In this document: positions 32,257-45,240 of the stretch, piece by piece
Numbering within the stretch: the stretch's first letter is position 1
Layout: each line of letters opens with the position of its first letter
NCBI GenBank assembly: GCA_022432975.1
Contig: CM039502.1
Span: 23,768,383 to 23,832,382 of the forward strand
Reading direction: 5' to 3'
Source: Begonia masoniana
Taxonomy: Eukaryota > Streptophyta > Magnoliopsida > Cucurbitales > Begoniaceae
DNA: 64,000 bases
Program-made: the position numbers and the translations under genes
The notes under the pieces: generated by a model
Database searches by the model: none
Told to the model about the DNA's origin: nothing
What the model saw: the letters and a program-made list of their open reading frames with translations, nothing else

Positions 32257-35200
32257 AAGTTGCATCTGTCGATGGCGTTTGAAGCTGCATCTGCCAATGG
32301 CTTTCAAGCTGCATCTGCCGATGGCTTTCAAGCCACATCTGCCGATGGCTTTCAAGCTGCATCTGCCGATGACTTTCAAGCTGCATCTGCCGATGGCTTT
32401 CAAGCTGCATCTGCCGATGGCTTTCAAGCTGCATCTGCCGATGGCTTTCAAGCTGCATCTGCCGATGGCTTTCAAAGCATGCATCTGCCGATGGCTTTCA
32501 AGCCACATCTGCCGATGGCTTTCAAGCCACATCTGCCGATGGCTTTCAAGCCACATCTGCCGATGGCTTTCAAGCCACATCTGCCGATGGCTTTCAAGCC
32601 ACATCTGCCGATGGCTTTCAAGCCACATCTGCCGATGGCTTTCAAGCTGCATCTGCCGATGGCTTTCAAGCCACATCTGCCGATGGCTTTCAAGCCACAT
32701 CTGCCGATGGCTTTCAAGCCACATCTGCCGATGGCTTTCAAGCCACATCTGCCGATGGCTTTCAAGCCACATCTGCCGATGGCTTTCAAGCCACATCTGC
32801 CGATGGCTTTCAAGCCACATCTGCCGATGGCTTTCAAGCCACATCTGCCGATGGCTTTCAAGCCACATCTGCCGATGGCTTTCAAGCCACATCTGCCGAT
32901 GGCTTTCAAGCCACATCTGCCGATGGCTTTCAAGCCACATCTGCCGATGGCTTTCAAGCCACATCTGCCGATGGCTTTCAAGCCACATCTGCCGATGGCT
33001 TTCAAGCCACATCTGCCGATGGCTTTCAAGCTGCATCTGCCGATGGCTTTCAAGCCACATCTGCCGATGGCTTTCAAGCCACATCTGCCGATGGCTTTCA
33101 AGCTGCATCTGCCGATGGCTTTCAAGCCACATCTGCCGATGGCTTTCAAGCCACATCTGCCGATGGCTTTCAAGCCACATCTGCCGATGGCTTTCAAGCC
33201 ACATCTGCCGATGGCTTTCAAGCCACATCTGCCGATGGCTTTCAAGCCACATCTGCCGATGGCTTTCAAGCCACATCTGCCGATGGCTTTCAAGCCACAT
33301 CTGCCGATGGCTTTCAAGCCACATCTGCCGATGGCTTTCAAGCTGCATCTGCCGATGGCTTTCAAGCCACATCTGCCGATGGCTTTCAAGCCACATCTGC
33401 CGATGGCTTTCAAGCTGCATCTGCCGATGGCTTTCAAGCTGCATCTGCCGATGGCTTTCAAGCCACATCTGCCGATGGCTTTCAAGCCACATCTGCCGAT
33501 GGCTTTCAAGCCACATCTGCCGATGGCTTTCAAGCTGCATCTGCCGATGGCTTTCAAGCCACATCTGCCGATGGCTTTCAAGCCACATCTGCCGATGGCT
33601 TTCAAGCCACATCTGCCGATGGCTTTCAAGCTGCATCTGCCGATGGCTTTCAAGCTGCATCTGCCGATGGCTTTCAAGCTGCATCTGCCGATGGCTTTCA
33701 AGCTGCATCTGCCGATGGCTTTCAAGCTGCATCTGCCGATGGCTTTCAAGCTGCATCTGCCGATGGCTTTCAAGCTGCATCTGCCGATGGCTTTCAAGCT
33801 GCATCTGCCGATGGCTTTCAAGCTGCATCTGCCGATGGCTTTCAAGCTGCATCTGCCGATGGCTTTCAAGCTGCATCTGCCGATGGCTTTCAAGCTGCAT
33901 CTGCCGATGGCTTTCAAGCTGCATCTGCCGATGGCTTTCAAGCTGCATCTGCCGATGGCTTTCAAGCTGCATCTGCCGATGGCTTTCAAGCTGCATCTGC
34001 CGATGGCTTTCAAGCTGCATCTGCCGATGGCTTTCAAGCTGCATCTGCCGATGGCTTTCAAGCTGCATCTGCCGATGGCTTTCAAGCTGCATCTGCCGAT
34101 GGCTTTCAAGCTGCATCTGCCGATGGCTTTCAAGCTGCATCTGCCGATGGCTTTCAAGCTGCATCTGCCGATGGCTTTCAAGCTGCATCTGCCGATGGCT
34201 TTCAAGCTGCATCTGCCGATGGCTTTCAAGCTGCATCTGCCGATGGCTTTCAAGCTGCATCTGCCGATGGCTTTCAAGCTGCATCTGCCGATGGCTTTCA
34301 AGCTGCATCTGCCGATGGCTTTCAAGCTGCATCTGCCGATGGCTTTCAAGCTGCATCTGCCGATGGCTTTCAAGCTGCATCTGCCGATGGCTTTCAAGCT
34401 GCATCTGCCGATGGCTTTCAAGCTGCATCTGCCGATGGCTTTCAAGCTGCATCTGCCGATGGCTTTCAAGCTGCATCTGCCGATGGCTTTCAAGCTGCAT
34501 CTGCCGATGGCTTTCAAGCTGCATCTGCCGATGGCTTTCAAGCTGCATCTGCCGATGGCTTTCAAGCTGCATCTGCCGATGGCTTTCAAGCTGCATCTGC
34601 CGATGGCTTTCAAGCTGCATCTGCCGATGGCTTTCAAGCTGCATCTGCCGATGGCTTTCAAGCTGCATCTGCCGATGGCTTTCAAGCTGCATCTGCCGAT
34701 GGCTTTCAAGCTGCATCTGCCGATGGCTTTCAAGCTGCATCTGCCGATGGCTTTCAAGCTGCATCTGCCGATGGCTTTCAAGCTGCATCTGCCGATGGCT
34801 TTCAAGCTGCATCTGCCGATGGCTTTCAAGCTGCATCTGCCGATGGCTTTCAAGCTGCATCTGCCGATGGCTTTCAAGCTGCATCTGCCGATGGCTTTCA
34901 AGCTGCATCTGCCGATGGCTTTCAAGCTGCATCTGCCGATGGCTTTCAAGCTGCATCTGCCGATGGCTTTCAAGCTGCATCTGCCGATGGCTTTCAAGCT
35001 GCATCTGCCGATGGCTTTCAAGCTGCATCTGCCGATGGCTTTCAAGCTGCATCTGCCGATGGCTTTCAAGCTGCATCTGCCGATGGCTTTCAAGCTGCAT
35101 CTGCCGATGGCTTTCAAGCTGCATCTGCCGATGGCTTTCAAGCTGCATCTGCCGATGGCTTTCAAGCTGCATCTGCCGATGGCTTTCAAGCTGCATCTGC

Positions 35201-35303
35201 CGATGGCTTTCAAGCTGCATCTGCCGATGGCTTTCAAGCTGCATCTGCCGATGGCTTTCAAGCTGCATCTGCCGATGGCTTTCAAGCTGCATCTGCCGAT
35301 GGA
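32257..35303. repeat. 24-bp tandem array, about 127 copies, in the Co2 LTR
   Basis: The unit is CATCTGCCGATGGCTTTCAA plus GCTG or GCCA. From about 32490 to 33610 most units have the GCCA form with scattered GCTG; from about 33620 to 35300 all that I read are GCTG and identical. An irregular joint (CAAAGCATGCA) at 32475 recurs at the array end (35308). The array lies upstream of the LTR TATA box. Because 24 is divisible by three, several frames stay open on both strands for about 1000 codons; these are not genes. Confidence 0.97.
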
Positions 35304-35628
35304 ATTCAAAGCATGCACGTCCGATTGAGATTCAAAGCGTGACTTCTTCGCCGAGACTTATCATGTCGCATCTATCTTGGCGGTTTTTGAAGATACTCAT
35401 GCCCGATAGCTGTTTTAAACCTGCTTCTAAACCAATGGATCTTCCTCAGATTCAAATAGTCTCGAAGCTACAGTGAATGTCATTTTCAGCATTAACTCCT
35501 GAACTTTATGGAGACGACACTTGCCTACAGACTGCATGCTACCCTGATCTAGTACGGATGCTTCCTCCCAATGTAACATTTTCCATTTGAGGAAAGAAGC
35601 ATTCAATTATGAACTAAAAATAAGACAG

Positions 35629-35638
35629 AGTATTTAAG
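35629..35638 (+). promoter_or_regulatory. TATA-like box of the Co2 LTR
   Basis: AGTATTTAAG lies about 330 bp after the 24-bp array and 100 bp before the Gy5 insertion. Its position relative to the array mirrors the layout of the Co1 LTR. Confidence 0.45.
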
Positions 35639-35735
35639 CCGAGGTTAGAGCACGAAGACACAACTTTTTGCGAAAAATTCATTGCTGAGCCCTAACTTGA
35701 AATTATTCATACTCTGTAATTCCATCTATATCTAT

Positions 35736-37032
35736 TGTTGAGGTCAAGTCATAAATGAGCTCCTGCAATGGCTTAAAATGATCGTTAGCTACTCCGGTGC
35801 TCGGCAAAGCCGAGTAACCTAAAAAAACAGAAAAACTAAACGTGCTAAATGAAGAACCAACAGAAACTTAAGTGTGATTGGTGTCGTGCGAGTGAAGTGT
35901 GTTCAAGGTGAAAGGCGTGGTCCAGTTAACTCAACAAAGACTTACACAACCTCAAGTCGGTCAGCTAACTAATGTTAGCTCTGACAGAACGTTTTTCCAG
36001 AGGAAGGCGTCGACTTGAGGAACCGGTTCTGTCCACCTCCTTCTGGTTTCCAGCCCTCGATAGGGAGGAGAGGAGAGTGGTGCTAGAGTTCAACAACAAC
36101 CTCGGGTTGTTGAACTAGGAGGCTGTCTCCTATTCGGCAAAGCCGAAGCTCACCTGTCGGCAAAATTCCTTCTCGGTTCCTCTCTTAGAGAAACGGTCTA
36201 CTTGTTCTCATTACCTGAACCAAAAATTACAAACACCAATTGCGATGATATATAATACCTAGTGGCTGGAGAGGTGTTCAAAAATGGCCGAGAACCGTTG
36301 AAGGCGCGGGAAGAAGAAGCAGAGCAGCCGAGATTCCTCTACCGCTAGGGCTTCGTAGCCCTGCTTCCATGTCAGCACACCGGTTTCCTTGCAAGGAAGC
36401 TTCTCCGACACGAAGGCAGCGGCAATTCGGGCCAAAAACGGAAGTGGTCCCCTCCATCTTCGAGTGCAATCGCCGAATGTTCACCGCGGTTCTCTGGCTT
36501 TCCCTTTCGCAAATGTCTGGTTCACAAAATGAAGCTTCACTCGGTTCTCTTCAAAAGCAGCAGCGGCCCGGTTCTTCAAGTAGCAAGTGGTCCGGTTCTT
36601 CAATGCACAGCAAATTGGTTTTCTTCATTAACCCACTCCTTTGGTTCTCAAGCCAATTAAAACCAAACCAAACCACATCTATCCTACCAAGCATCTAGCC
36701 CTAAATGACTAACATGCATGCTTATATAAAATCCTAACAAAAAGGCCAATGTTTGCCCATTAAGTTTTAAAATAAAAATACATAAAAATCAATGCTCGGG
36801 AAGACAAATTCCCATATGAGCTTCGGGTTCTCCAAACCTTGTCTCCCAAGCAATGACGTGCTTCGGTTGCTCTGGATCTTGAGCTTCCATCTCCCACTTT
36901 ACATCGGTGAGTACGTCTTCCAATTCGGTATAAGAAATGTGACCCGCAAAAGAGAAAAGTGTGTAAGTACATAAATTAGATAAAGCATGTGAATGTACCT
37001 GTGATCGTGTGATGGGCCTATGGGGCACAACA
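35736..37032 (-). mobile_element. 3' LTR of Gy5, 1297 bp
   Basis: Starts (minus) TGTTGTGCCCCATAGG at 37032, ends at 35736. It is nearly identical to 44122-44333 joined to 50009-51104, which indicates a fairly young insertion. The end of the integrase frame runs into it for about 80 codons. Confidence 0.92.
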
Positions 37033-38537
37033 TCCTCCCCAGGTTGTTGAGGATTTGTCCTCAAATCTGATAAGTCGGGCCCATCAAGGCCATCTTCCTC
37101 GCCTTTGTATGGGGATAAGTCCTGGACGTTAAAAGTTGCCGATACGCCATATTCTCCAGGTAGCTCTATCTTGTAGGCATTGTTATTAATTTTCTCCAAA
37201 ACTCTAAAAGGTCCATCTGCTCGAGGAAGAAGTTTTGACCTTCTTTGATCAGGAAACCTTTCCTTACGTAGATGTAACCAAACTAAGTCTCCTTCCTTAA
37301 AAATAACTTCTTTACGTCCTTTGTTTACTTGTTTGGCTACAGCACTATTCCTTTTCTTGATGGCTTTTCGAACATTCTCATGTAATTTCTTAATACGTTC
37401 AGCCTTTTCTACTCCTGATGGATTAGCTAAGTCTTTGAATGGTAGGGGTACAAGGTCCAACGGTGTAGAGGGATTAAACCCATAGGCGACCTCAAAGGGC
37501 GATTACTGAGTAGTGGAATGAAGGCTGCGATTGTAGGCAAATTCTAAGCCAGGAAGGACGATGTCCCAGTTGGTTAGTTTTTTTCCTACAATACTGCGTA
37601 AGAGGGTGTCTAAGGTCCTATTAACGACTTCCGTTTGACCATCTGTTTGGGGATGGAAGGATGTGCTGAAACACAACCTGGTCCCCAACCTTCTCCATAA
37701 GGTGGTCCAAAAGGTGCTCAAAAATTTAGTGTCCCTATCTGACACTATTGAATGTGGAATTCCATGTAGGCAAATGATTTCCTTAAAGTACAGGTCAGCT
37801 ATCATGAAGGAATCATCCGTTTTGGCACAAGGAATGAAATGGGCCATCTTGGAAAAATGATCCACAACTACCATAATGGAGTCCTTACTTCGGGCAGTTC
37901 GGGGTAGTCCTAGAACGAAATCCATACTAACGTCAGTCCATGGGTGTGATGGGACTGGCAGAGGCATATATAAACCTTGAGGGAGAAGCCTACTCTTGGC
38001 TTTCTTGCATACCACACATGTTTCCACTAGACGGTGGACATCTTTTATCATGCGGGGCCAATAGAAATTTTCCTTGAGCATGTCCAAGGTCTTCTTCTCT
38101 CCGAAATGGCTTGCCAAGCCTCCACAATGTGCTTCTCTCACGAGACATCGTCTTAGACTTCCTTGGGGAATACATAACTTTTCCGCTTTTATCAAATAAC
38201 CATCCATGAGACGGTATTCTCCTGTGGCCTTTTCTTTGCACTTAGCATAGTAGGTTCCAAAATCTGGGTCGGTTTCATAATTCTCTTTGACCCACTCAAA
38301 ACCAAAGAACCTGGTTCCTAATTCCGTAAGGAGAATGCGTTTTCTTGAAAGCGCGTTGGCCACGATATTGTTTTCTCCCTTTAAATATTTCAAAGTGTAG
38401 GGGAACCTCTCTAAGAACTCTACCCATTTTGCATGCCTCTTATTCAACTTATGCTGACTCTTGATATGTTGAAGCAATTGGTGGTTGGTGTTGATAACAA
38501 ATTCTCGAGGTAGAAGGTAATGTTGCCAATGCTCCAA
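36789..38537 (-). pseudogene. Gy5 RNase H end and integrase
   Basis: From 38537 the frame gives the RNase H end (HWQHYLLPREFVINTNHQLL, NIVANALSRK) and integrase: zinc domain with H in VREAHCGGLASHFG and cysteines in ETCVVCKKAK; DDE core with Asp in VSMDFVLGLPR (about 37920), SIVSDRDTKFLS (about 37750) and Glu in GQTEVVNRTLDTLL (about 37640). A TAA at about 37505 follows HSTTQ. The frame continues at 37460 through FKEGDLVWLHLRKERFP, PFRVLEKINNNAYKIELP and VQDLSPYKGEEDG. It then passes through the polypurine tract into the LTR (RPITRSQ at about 37010) and stops at 36789. One stop separates two otherwise intact pieces. Confidence 0.92.
37033..37041 (-). other. Polypurine tract of Gy5
   Basis: The minus strand reads TGGGGAGGA immediately before the 3' LTR start. 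It lies inside the open integrase C-terminal frame. Confidence 0.65.
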
Positions 38538-39029
38538 TGCTCTAATAACCGCATAAAACTCCTTCCAATGCCAGAGGCGTCACTTTTTACCTCAAATACT
38601 TTGCTGAAATTGGGGAGTGCAAGTACAGGCGAATGACACAGCTTTTCCTTGATCTGCTCGAAACTCTTTTGACAATTCGGGGTCCAAGTAAACTCCTTCA
38701 CCTTCTTGGTGCAATCCATGAGTGGTGAGACTATCGAGATGAAGTTTTGTATGAATCTCCGATAAAAGGAAGCTAGGCCATGGAAACTACGAACTTCGGT
38801 GACAGAATTTGGTGTAGGCCAATCCTTGATAGCTTTAATTTTGTCCTCATCAGCTTCCATGCCGTCCTTCGAGATGATAAATCCAAGGAAGTACACCTTG
38901 TCTTGTCCAAATGAACATTTACTCAAGTTTCCAAATAACTTGGCTTTTCTAAGGGTTTGAAACAGGGTACTAAGGTGGCTAAGGTGTTGTGGAAGGTCCG
39001 TGCTATACACCAAAATGTCGTCGAAGTAA
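38538..39029 (-). pseudogene. Gy5 RT palm/thumb and RNase H start
   Basis: Directly after the Cassandra insertion the frame reads VVYFDDILVYSTDLPQHLSH, the RT active site with YFDD, then KVYFLGFIISKDGMEADEDK, SFHGLASFYRRFIQNF and FEVKSDASGIG (RNase H start). A frameshift near 38550 links to the RNase H end. The nested LTR lies only a few codons before the catalytic aspartates. Confidence 0.9.
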
Positions 39030-39034
39030 ACAAC

Positions 39035-39411
39035 TGTGATGACCCGAATGTGCAAGTATGTGTACGATGGCTGCACGAACCGGAACCCGGATGGCGGTAC
39101 GTCCGCGCGGGCGAGCCGGAAGGTGACAGATCGTAAAAAGGGGGTCGTCACAATCCCACATCGCTTGGGGAAGTATGTGGAAATGAAACATATGTAAAGA
39201 GACCCTCCCAACATAGCAAGACGCGTTTTGGAGCATGATTGGCAACGGATCCCATAAGAACTCCGAAGTTAAAAGTGCTTCGGCGAGAGCAATTCCAGGT
39301 TGGGTGACCTTCCGGGAAGTTCTCGCCAAACAAAGCCGTGAGGGGAGGATATTGTGCTACGGCCCAATCCCCAGAGCGGACAATATCTTGCTGGGAAACG
39401 GGGTCGTTACA
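39035..39411 (+). mobile_element. Cassandra-type solo LTR with 5S-like domain, TSD ACAAC
   Basis: A 377-bp segment starting TGTGATGACCCG and ending GGGTCGTTACA is flanked by ACAAC on both sides (39030-39034 and 39412-39416). It contains a stretch clearly related to plant 5S rRNA. Cassandra elements are small non-coding retrotransposons (TRIMs) of land plants defined by 5S-derived LTRs with a pol III promoter. Only one LTR is present, so it is a solo LTR. It inserted in the RT gene of Gy5 and is therefore younger than Gy5. Confidence 0.88.
39229..39347 (+). other. 5S rRNA-like domain in the Cassandra LTR
   Basis: CGGATCCCATAAGAACTCCG, AAGTTAAAAGTGCTTCGGCG and GGTTGGGTGACC correspond to the conserved middle, the A-box/intermediate-element region and the C-box of plant 5S rRNA genes, with some substitutions. 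The ends diverge from a true 5S gene, so it is not a functional rRNA gene; it could still act as a pol III promoter. Confidence 0.88.
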
Positions 39412-39416
39412 ACAAC

Positions 39417-41888
39417 GATGAACTTTCCCAAATACTCTTTAAGCACATGGTGCATGAGCCTCATGAATGTACTTGGCGCGTTGGATAATCGAAGGGCATT
39501 ACCATCCTTCGAATAGGGCCGTATTTAGTCTTGAAGGCCGTCTTCCATTCGTCACCTTCCTTCATTCTTATTTGATGATAGCCACTTTTGAGATCTATCT
39601 TGGAAAAGATGGCGGCTCCGCTGAGCTCCTCTATCATGTCTTCGAGCCTAGGTATGGGAAACCTATTCTTTACTGTGATCTGATTCACGGCTCGGCTATC
39701 AATACACATTCTCATAGTACCATCTTTCTTGGGTACCAGTAGAGATGGTACGGCACAGGGACTCATGGACTCTCTTATATACCCCTTATCCAATAGTTCT
39801 TGTACTTGTTCTTGCAACTTTTTTATCTCTTCGGGGTTCATCCGATAGGCAGGTCGGTTAGGTAAAACCGTGCCAGGCTGGAGATCGATCTGATGTTCAA
39901 TACCGCGCAAGGGTGGTAAACTTTTGGGTAGCTCCTCTGGGAAGACGTCTTGGAATTGGTGGAGCAAGTTCTTAATGGGTGTAGGTATTTCTCCTAGCTC
40001 CATAACTCTGTCATGAAAGAGTATCAAAATCATGGGGTCTCCTCTAAGCACAGATGCTTTGATCTCGTTTTTAGTCATATACAAGCTAGCCTTAGTCTTA
40101 GCTTCTCTTCGTGGAGTCTCATCTTTGGATATTTTGGTCGGGGTCATGGGTGCAAATCTAAAGGTTTTTCCTTCAAACTTAAGAGAATAATAGTTCGTAT
40201 ATCCATCATGGTTCACTCTTCGGTCAAACTGCCAAGGCCTACCGAGTAGCAAATGACTTGCACTCATAGGTACAACATCGCAAAGGACCATGTCCTTATA
40301 TTTTCCAAGGGCAAATTCGACTTTGACTTGTTTGGTCACTTTGACGTCGTCACGGTCATCCAACCATCTAAGCTTATATGGACGGGGGTGAGCAGTGGTC
40401 TCTAACCCTAGCTTGGTAACCAATTCTTTCGAGGCGACATTTGCACAACTGCCTCCGTCAATGATCAGTGAGCACAATTTATCTTTGATGAGACATCTAC
40501 TGTGAAAGATGTTCTCTCTCTGACAGTCTTCTCTCGTGCTCCCTGACATGAGTACACATCTACTCACCATGAGTAGGGGTCCATCCGGTGCATGAACAAC
40601 TTCTTCTTCAGATTTAGTCTCTTCTTCTTCGTCTTCCTCAACTTCGTCCTCGGGTTGTTCATCTTCGCTTTCATATTCACTAGTGTCTTCTCTCAGGATC
40701 ATTACTCTTCGGTTTGGGCACTGGGCTATAAAATGTCCAAGTCCTTGACACTTGAAGCACTTCATGTCTCTAGAACGGGGTGCATTGGCTCTATCCTCAT
40801 GAGCCTTAGGGCCCGGTTCCTTAGGTGGCCAATTTCGTGTAAAAGGCCTCTTCCCTTCAGCCTTGGTAAGGGTCTTACTTGGCTCGGGCAACTTAGATGA
40901 GATCTTGGGGGTAGTTTTGGGAATGAACTTTGGAGGGTAGTTAGCTTTTCTTTTTCGAGTGAGTTGACGTTCGACCTTCAAAGCCATCTGAACTACCGCA
41001 TCTAAGGATTCTAGTGGGTGTAGTTCCACGGTGTCAGCTATATCTCGGGTGAGTCCTCGGATGAATCTAGCTACAATTTGTTCTTCAAGCTCGTCCATGG
41101 CTCCACGAATCCTAAGGGTCTCGAACTCCGTGAGATATTCTTCTACAGATTGATGTCCTTGCCTAAGGTTTTGGATTTGTATGAACAATTCTTGTTTATA
41201 CTGACTGGGGACGAACCTCTTGGTCATTAAGGATTTCATTACATGCCATAAAGTTATGGGCTCGTCTCCTATCTTTTCTCTTTGGGTCTTAATGTTTGAC
41301 CACCATAGTGCAGCATAACCCGTGAGTTCTACTGACACTAGTTGGATCTTCACTCGGTCAGAGTACTCGTAGTACTCAAAAACTTTCTCGGTCTTATCCA
41401 ACCAATCCAAAAAGGTATGGCCATCACATGTCCCATTAAAGGATGGCACATGTAGCTTAACGTGTCGCTTGTCATCTAAATCCTTCCGCCGACTAGGACG
41501 GAAATTCTCTTCTTCATCCAGTGTCCACTCATCATCTTCTCTAAAGTCATAGTGGGGCACTCTTCTCCTAGGGGCCTCGGGCCTTTCATACTCATTATGG
41601 GGCTCATGCCCAGTGGGCCTTCTCCTCGGGTTTTCTTGCCTTGCCCTAGGGGATGTGTCATGGGAGGCTTCTCTCGGGTAATTTTGAAGAATTTTCTCCA
41701 TAACAAGCTTGATATCCTTGAGCTGCTGGCCAATGCTACTAACTTCACCGGCCAAGCCATCTATCTGACCTTGCATACTGGTTTCTCCTACGTGGGGATT
41801 TCCAGATTGGGGTACTCCTTTGCCTTGATTAGGTTCTAGTCCTAATTCTTGGTTCGCCTCACGTATGATTTCACTACGGGTTTTTCAT
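39417..41888 (-). pseudogene. Gy5 gag, protease and RT N-terminal part
   Basis: A single open frame runs from 41776 to 39461 (771 codons). It holds a gag core (HVKLHVPSFNGTCDGHTFLD, AALWWSNIKTQRE, MTKRFVPSQYKQELFIQIQN, SVEEYLTEFETL), one CCHC knuckle (CFKCQGLGHFIAQC, about 40750), an acidic linker, a protease with LIIDGGSCANVAS (about 40460) and LLLGRPWQFDRRV, and RT blocks (CAVPSLLVPKKDGTMRMCID, FSKIDLKSGYHQIRM). The likely original start is the ATG at 41888-41886, but an extra A in the following A-run puts it out of frame. A one-base loss at about 39505 shifts the RT frame before the Cassandra insertion. Confidence 0.9.
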
Positions 41889-44106
<2,218 letters not shown>

Positions 44107-44119
44107 GGCTCTGATACCA
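44107..44119 (-). other. Primer-binding site of Gy5
   Basis: The minus strand reads TGGTATCAGAGCC two bases after the LTR end TCAACA, complementary to initiator Met tRNA. Confidence 0.88.
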
Positions 44120-44121
44120 AA

Positions 44122-44333
44122 TGTTGAGGGTCAAGTCATAAATGAGCTCCTACAATGGCTTAAAATGATCGTTAGCTACTCCGGTACTCGGCAAAGCCGA
44201 GTAACCTCAAAAAAATAGAAAAACTAAACGTGCTAAATGCAGAACCAACAGAAACTTAAGTGTGATTGGTGTCGTGTGAGTAAAGTGTGTGCAAGGTGAA
44301 AGGCGTGGTCCAGTTAACTCAACAAAGACTTAC
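44122..44333 (-). mobile_element. 5' LTR of Gy5, 3'-terminal segment
   Basis: Matches 35736-35950 of the 3' LTR almost base for base and ends at CTTAC, the target of GyA2. The LTR continues at 50009. Confidence 0.92.
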
Positions 44334-45041
44334 TGTAGCACCCGGTTCTATCGAACCAGTTTTTTTTATTATTAATGGTACGATTAGTCAATAATTCAAG
44401 TAGGGTTATTAAATGACTAGACAAGGGCACTAGAGTAAATTTACAATTTTCAAAAGTGGATAACGTATTTAAGGAAAGAGGGTTGGGTTTAATGCACTGT
44501 AGCCGCCACCAATTTCATACCATTTTCTCTTCGGGTTTTCAGCTCAAGCAGCCGAGCTCTCTAGACGATTTTCCTCGCCCGATTCTCCTTCAACTTAGGT
44601 AAGTTTTCCTCATTTCTCTTAAGTTTAAGCAGTTAGATAGCTGAGGGAGTGCAATGTGGGGATTTCGTGTATGCTGTGAATGAGTGTAGATTCGGGTTGG
44701 GGTGAAAATTTGGGAAAATGCTTAGTGAATAGAACTCCTAACGGTCCACTTAAGTTTCAGAATGCCTTAGAATGGGGATTAGTAAGGATTGGCTTAATGT
44801 TCTGTTCATGGTTCTAGGTGAGCATTTCTGAAGCAACTCCTAACCAAGTATCCACCAGGAATCCAGGTAAGTGAAGTTTGCTTGAGCCTTCGGCCCTACA
44901 TCACAAAAAAGTAGGATTTTTACTTATTGAATGTGCTTACATGTCATGCATCATATTTCTGAAATTATATGAAAATGAATTTACATGGTTTGTTGAGCAA
45001 GGAATGAATGTACTAAACAGTTATGTAAACTAGTTTTACTG

Positions 45042-45240
45042 TTAAGGGAATTAATCCGCCCCTTAATGAGACAGTGGATATTTATACTTTGGGAGAGTTG
45101 ATCCAACTCCCAATTTCAAAGGGGGATCAGAGGATGTGAATCAAACTTACTGTTTAGGGAATTAATCCGCCCCTTAATGAGACAGTGGATTTATACTTTG
45201 GGAGAGTTGATCCAACTCCTAACTTCACAGGGGGATCTGA
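45042..45240. repeat. Two 111-bp repeats with hairpins
   Basis: TTAATCCGCC occurs at 45051 and 45162. Each unit holds a stem formed by GGGAGAGTTGATCCAACTCC. The pair lies inside the intron-like segment of the LTR. A3 has a similar pair at 15300-15470. Confidence 0.85.

Noticed and set aside
32167..35476. Open frames of about 950-1065 codons on both strands
   Set aside because: They consist of the 24-bp array. A period divisible by three keeps several frames open at once in both directions; there is no domain and no gene structure.
36956..37010. A 55-nt intron (CACAG|GTACATT to TTTTGCAG|GTCAC) in the Gy5 integrase tail
   Set aside because: It is shorter than usual plant introns, the frame is open through it and removal would shift the frame; probably chance.
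39229..39347. A genuine 5S rRNA gene
   Set aside because: The conserved centre is 5S-like, but both ends diverge and the segment sits within a TG..CA unit flanked by ACAAC, as expected for a Cassandra LTR.
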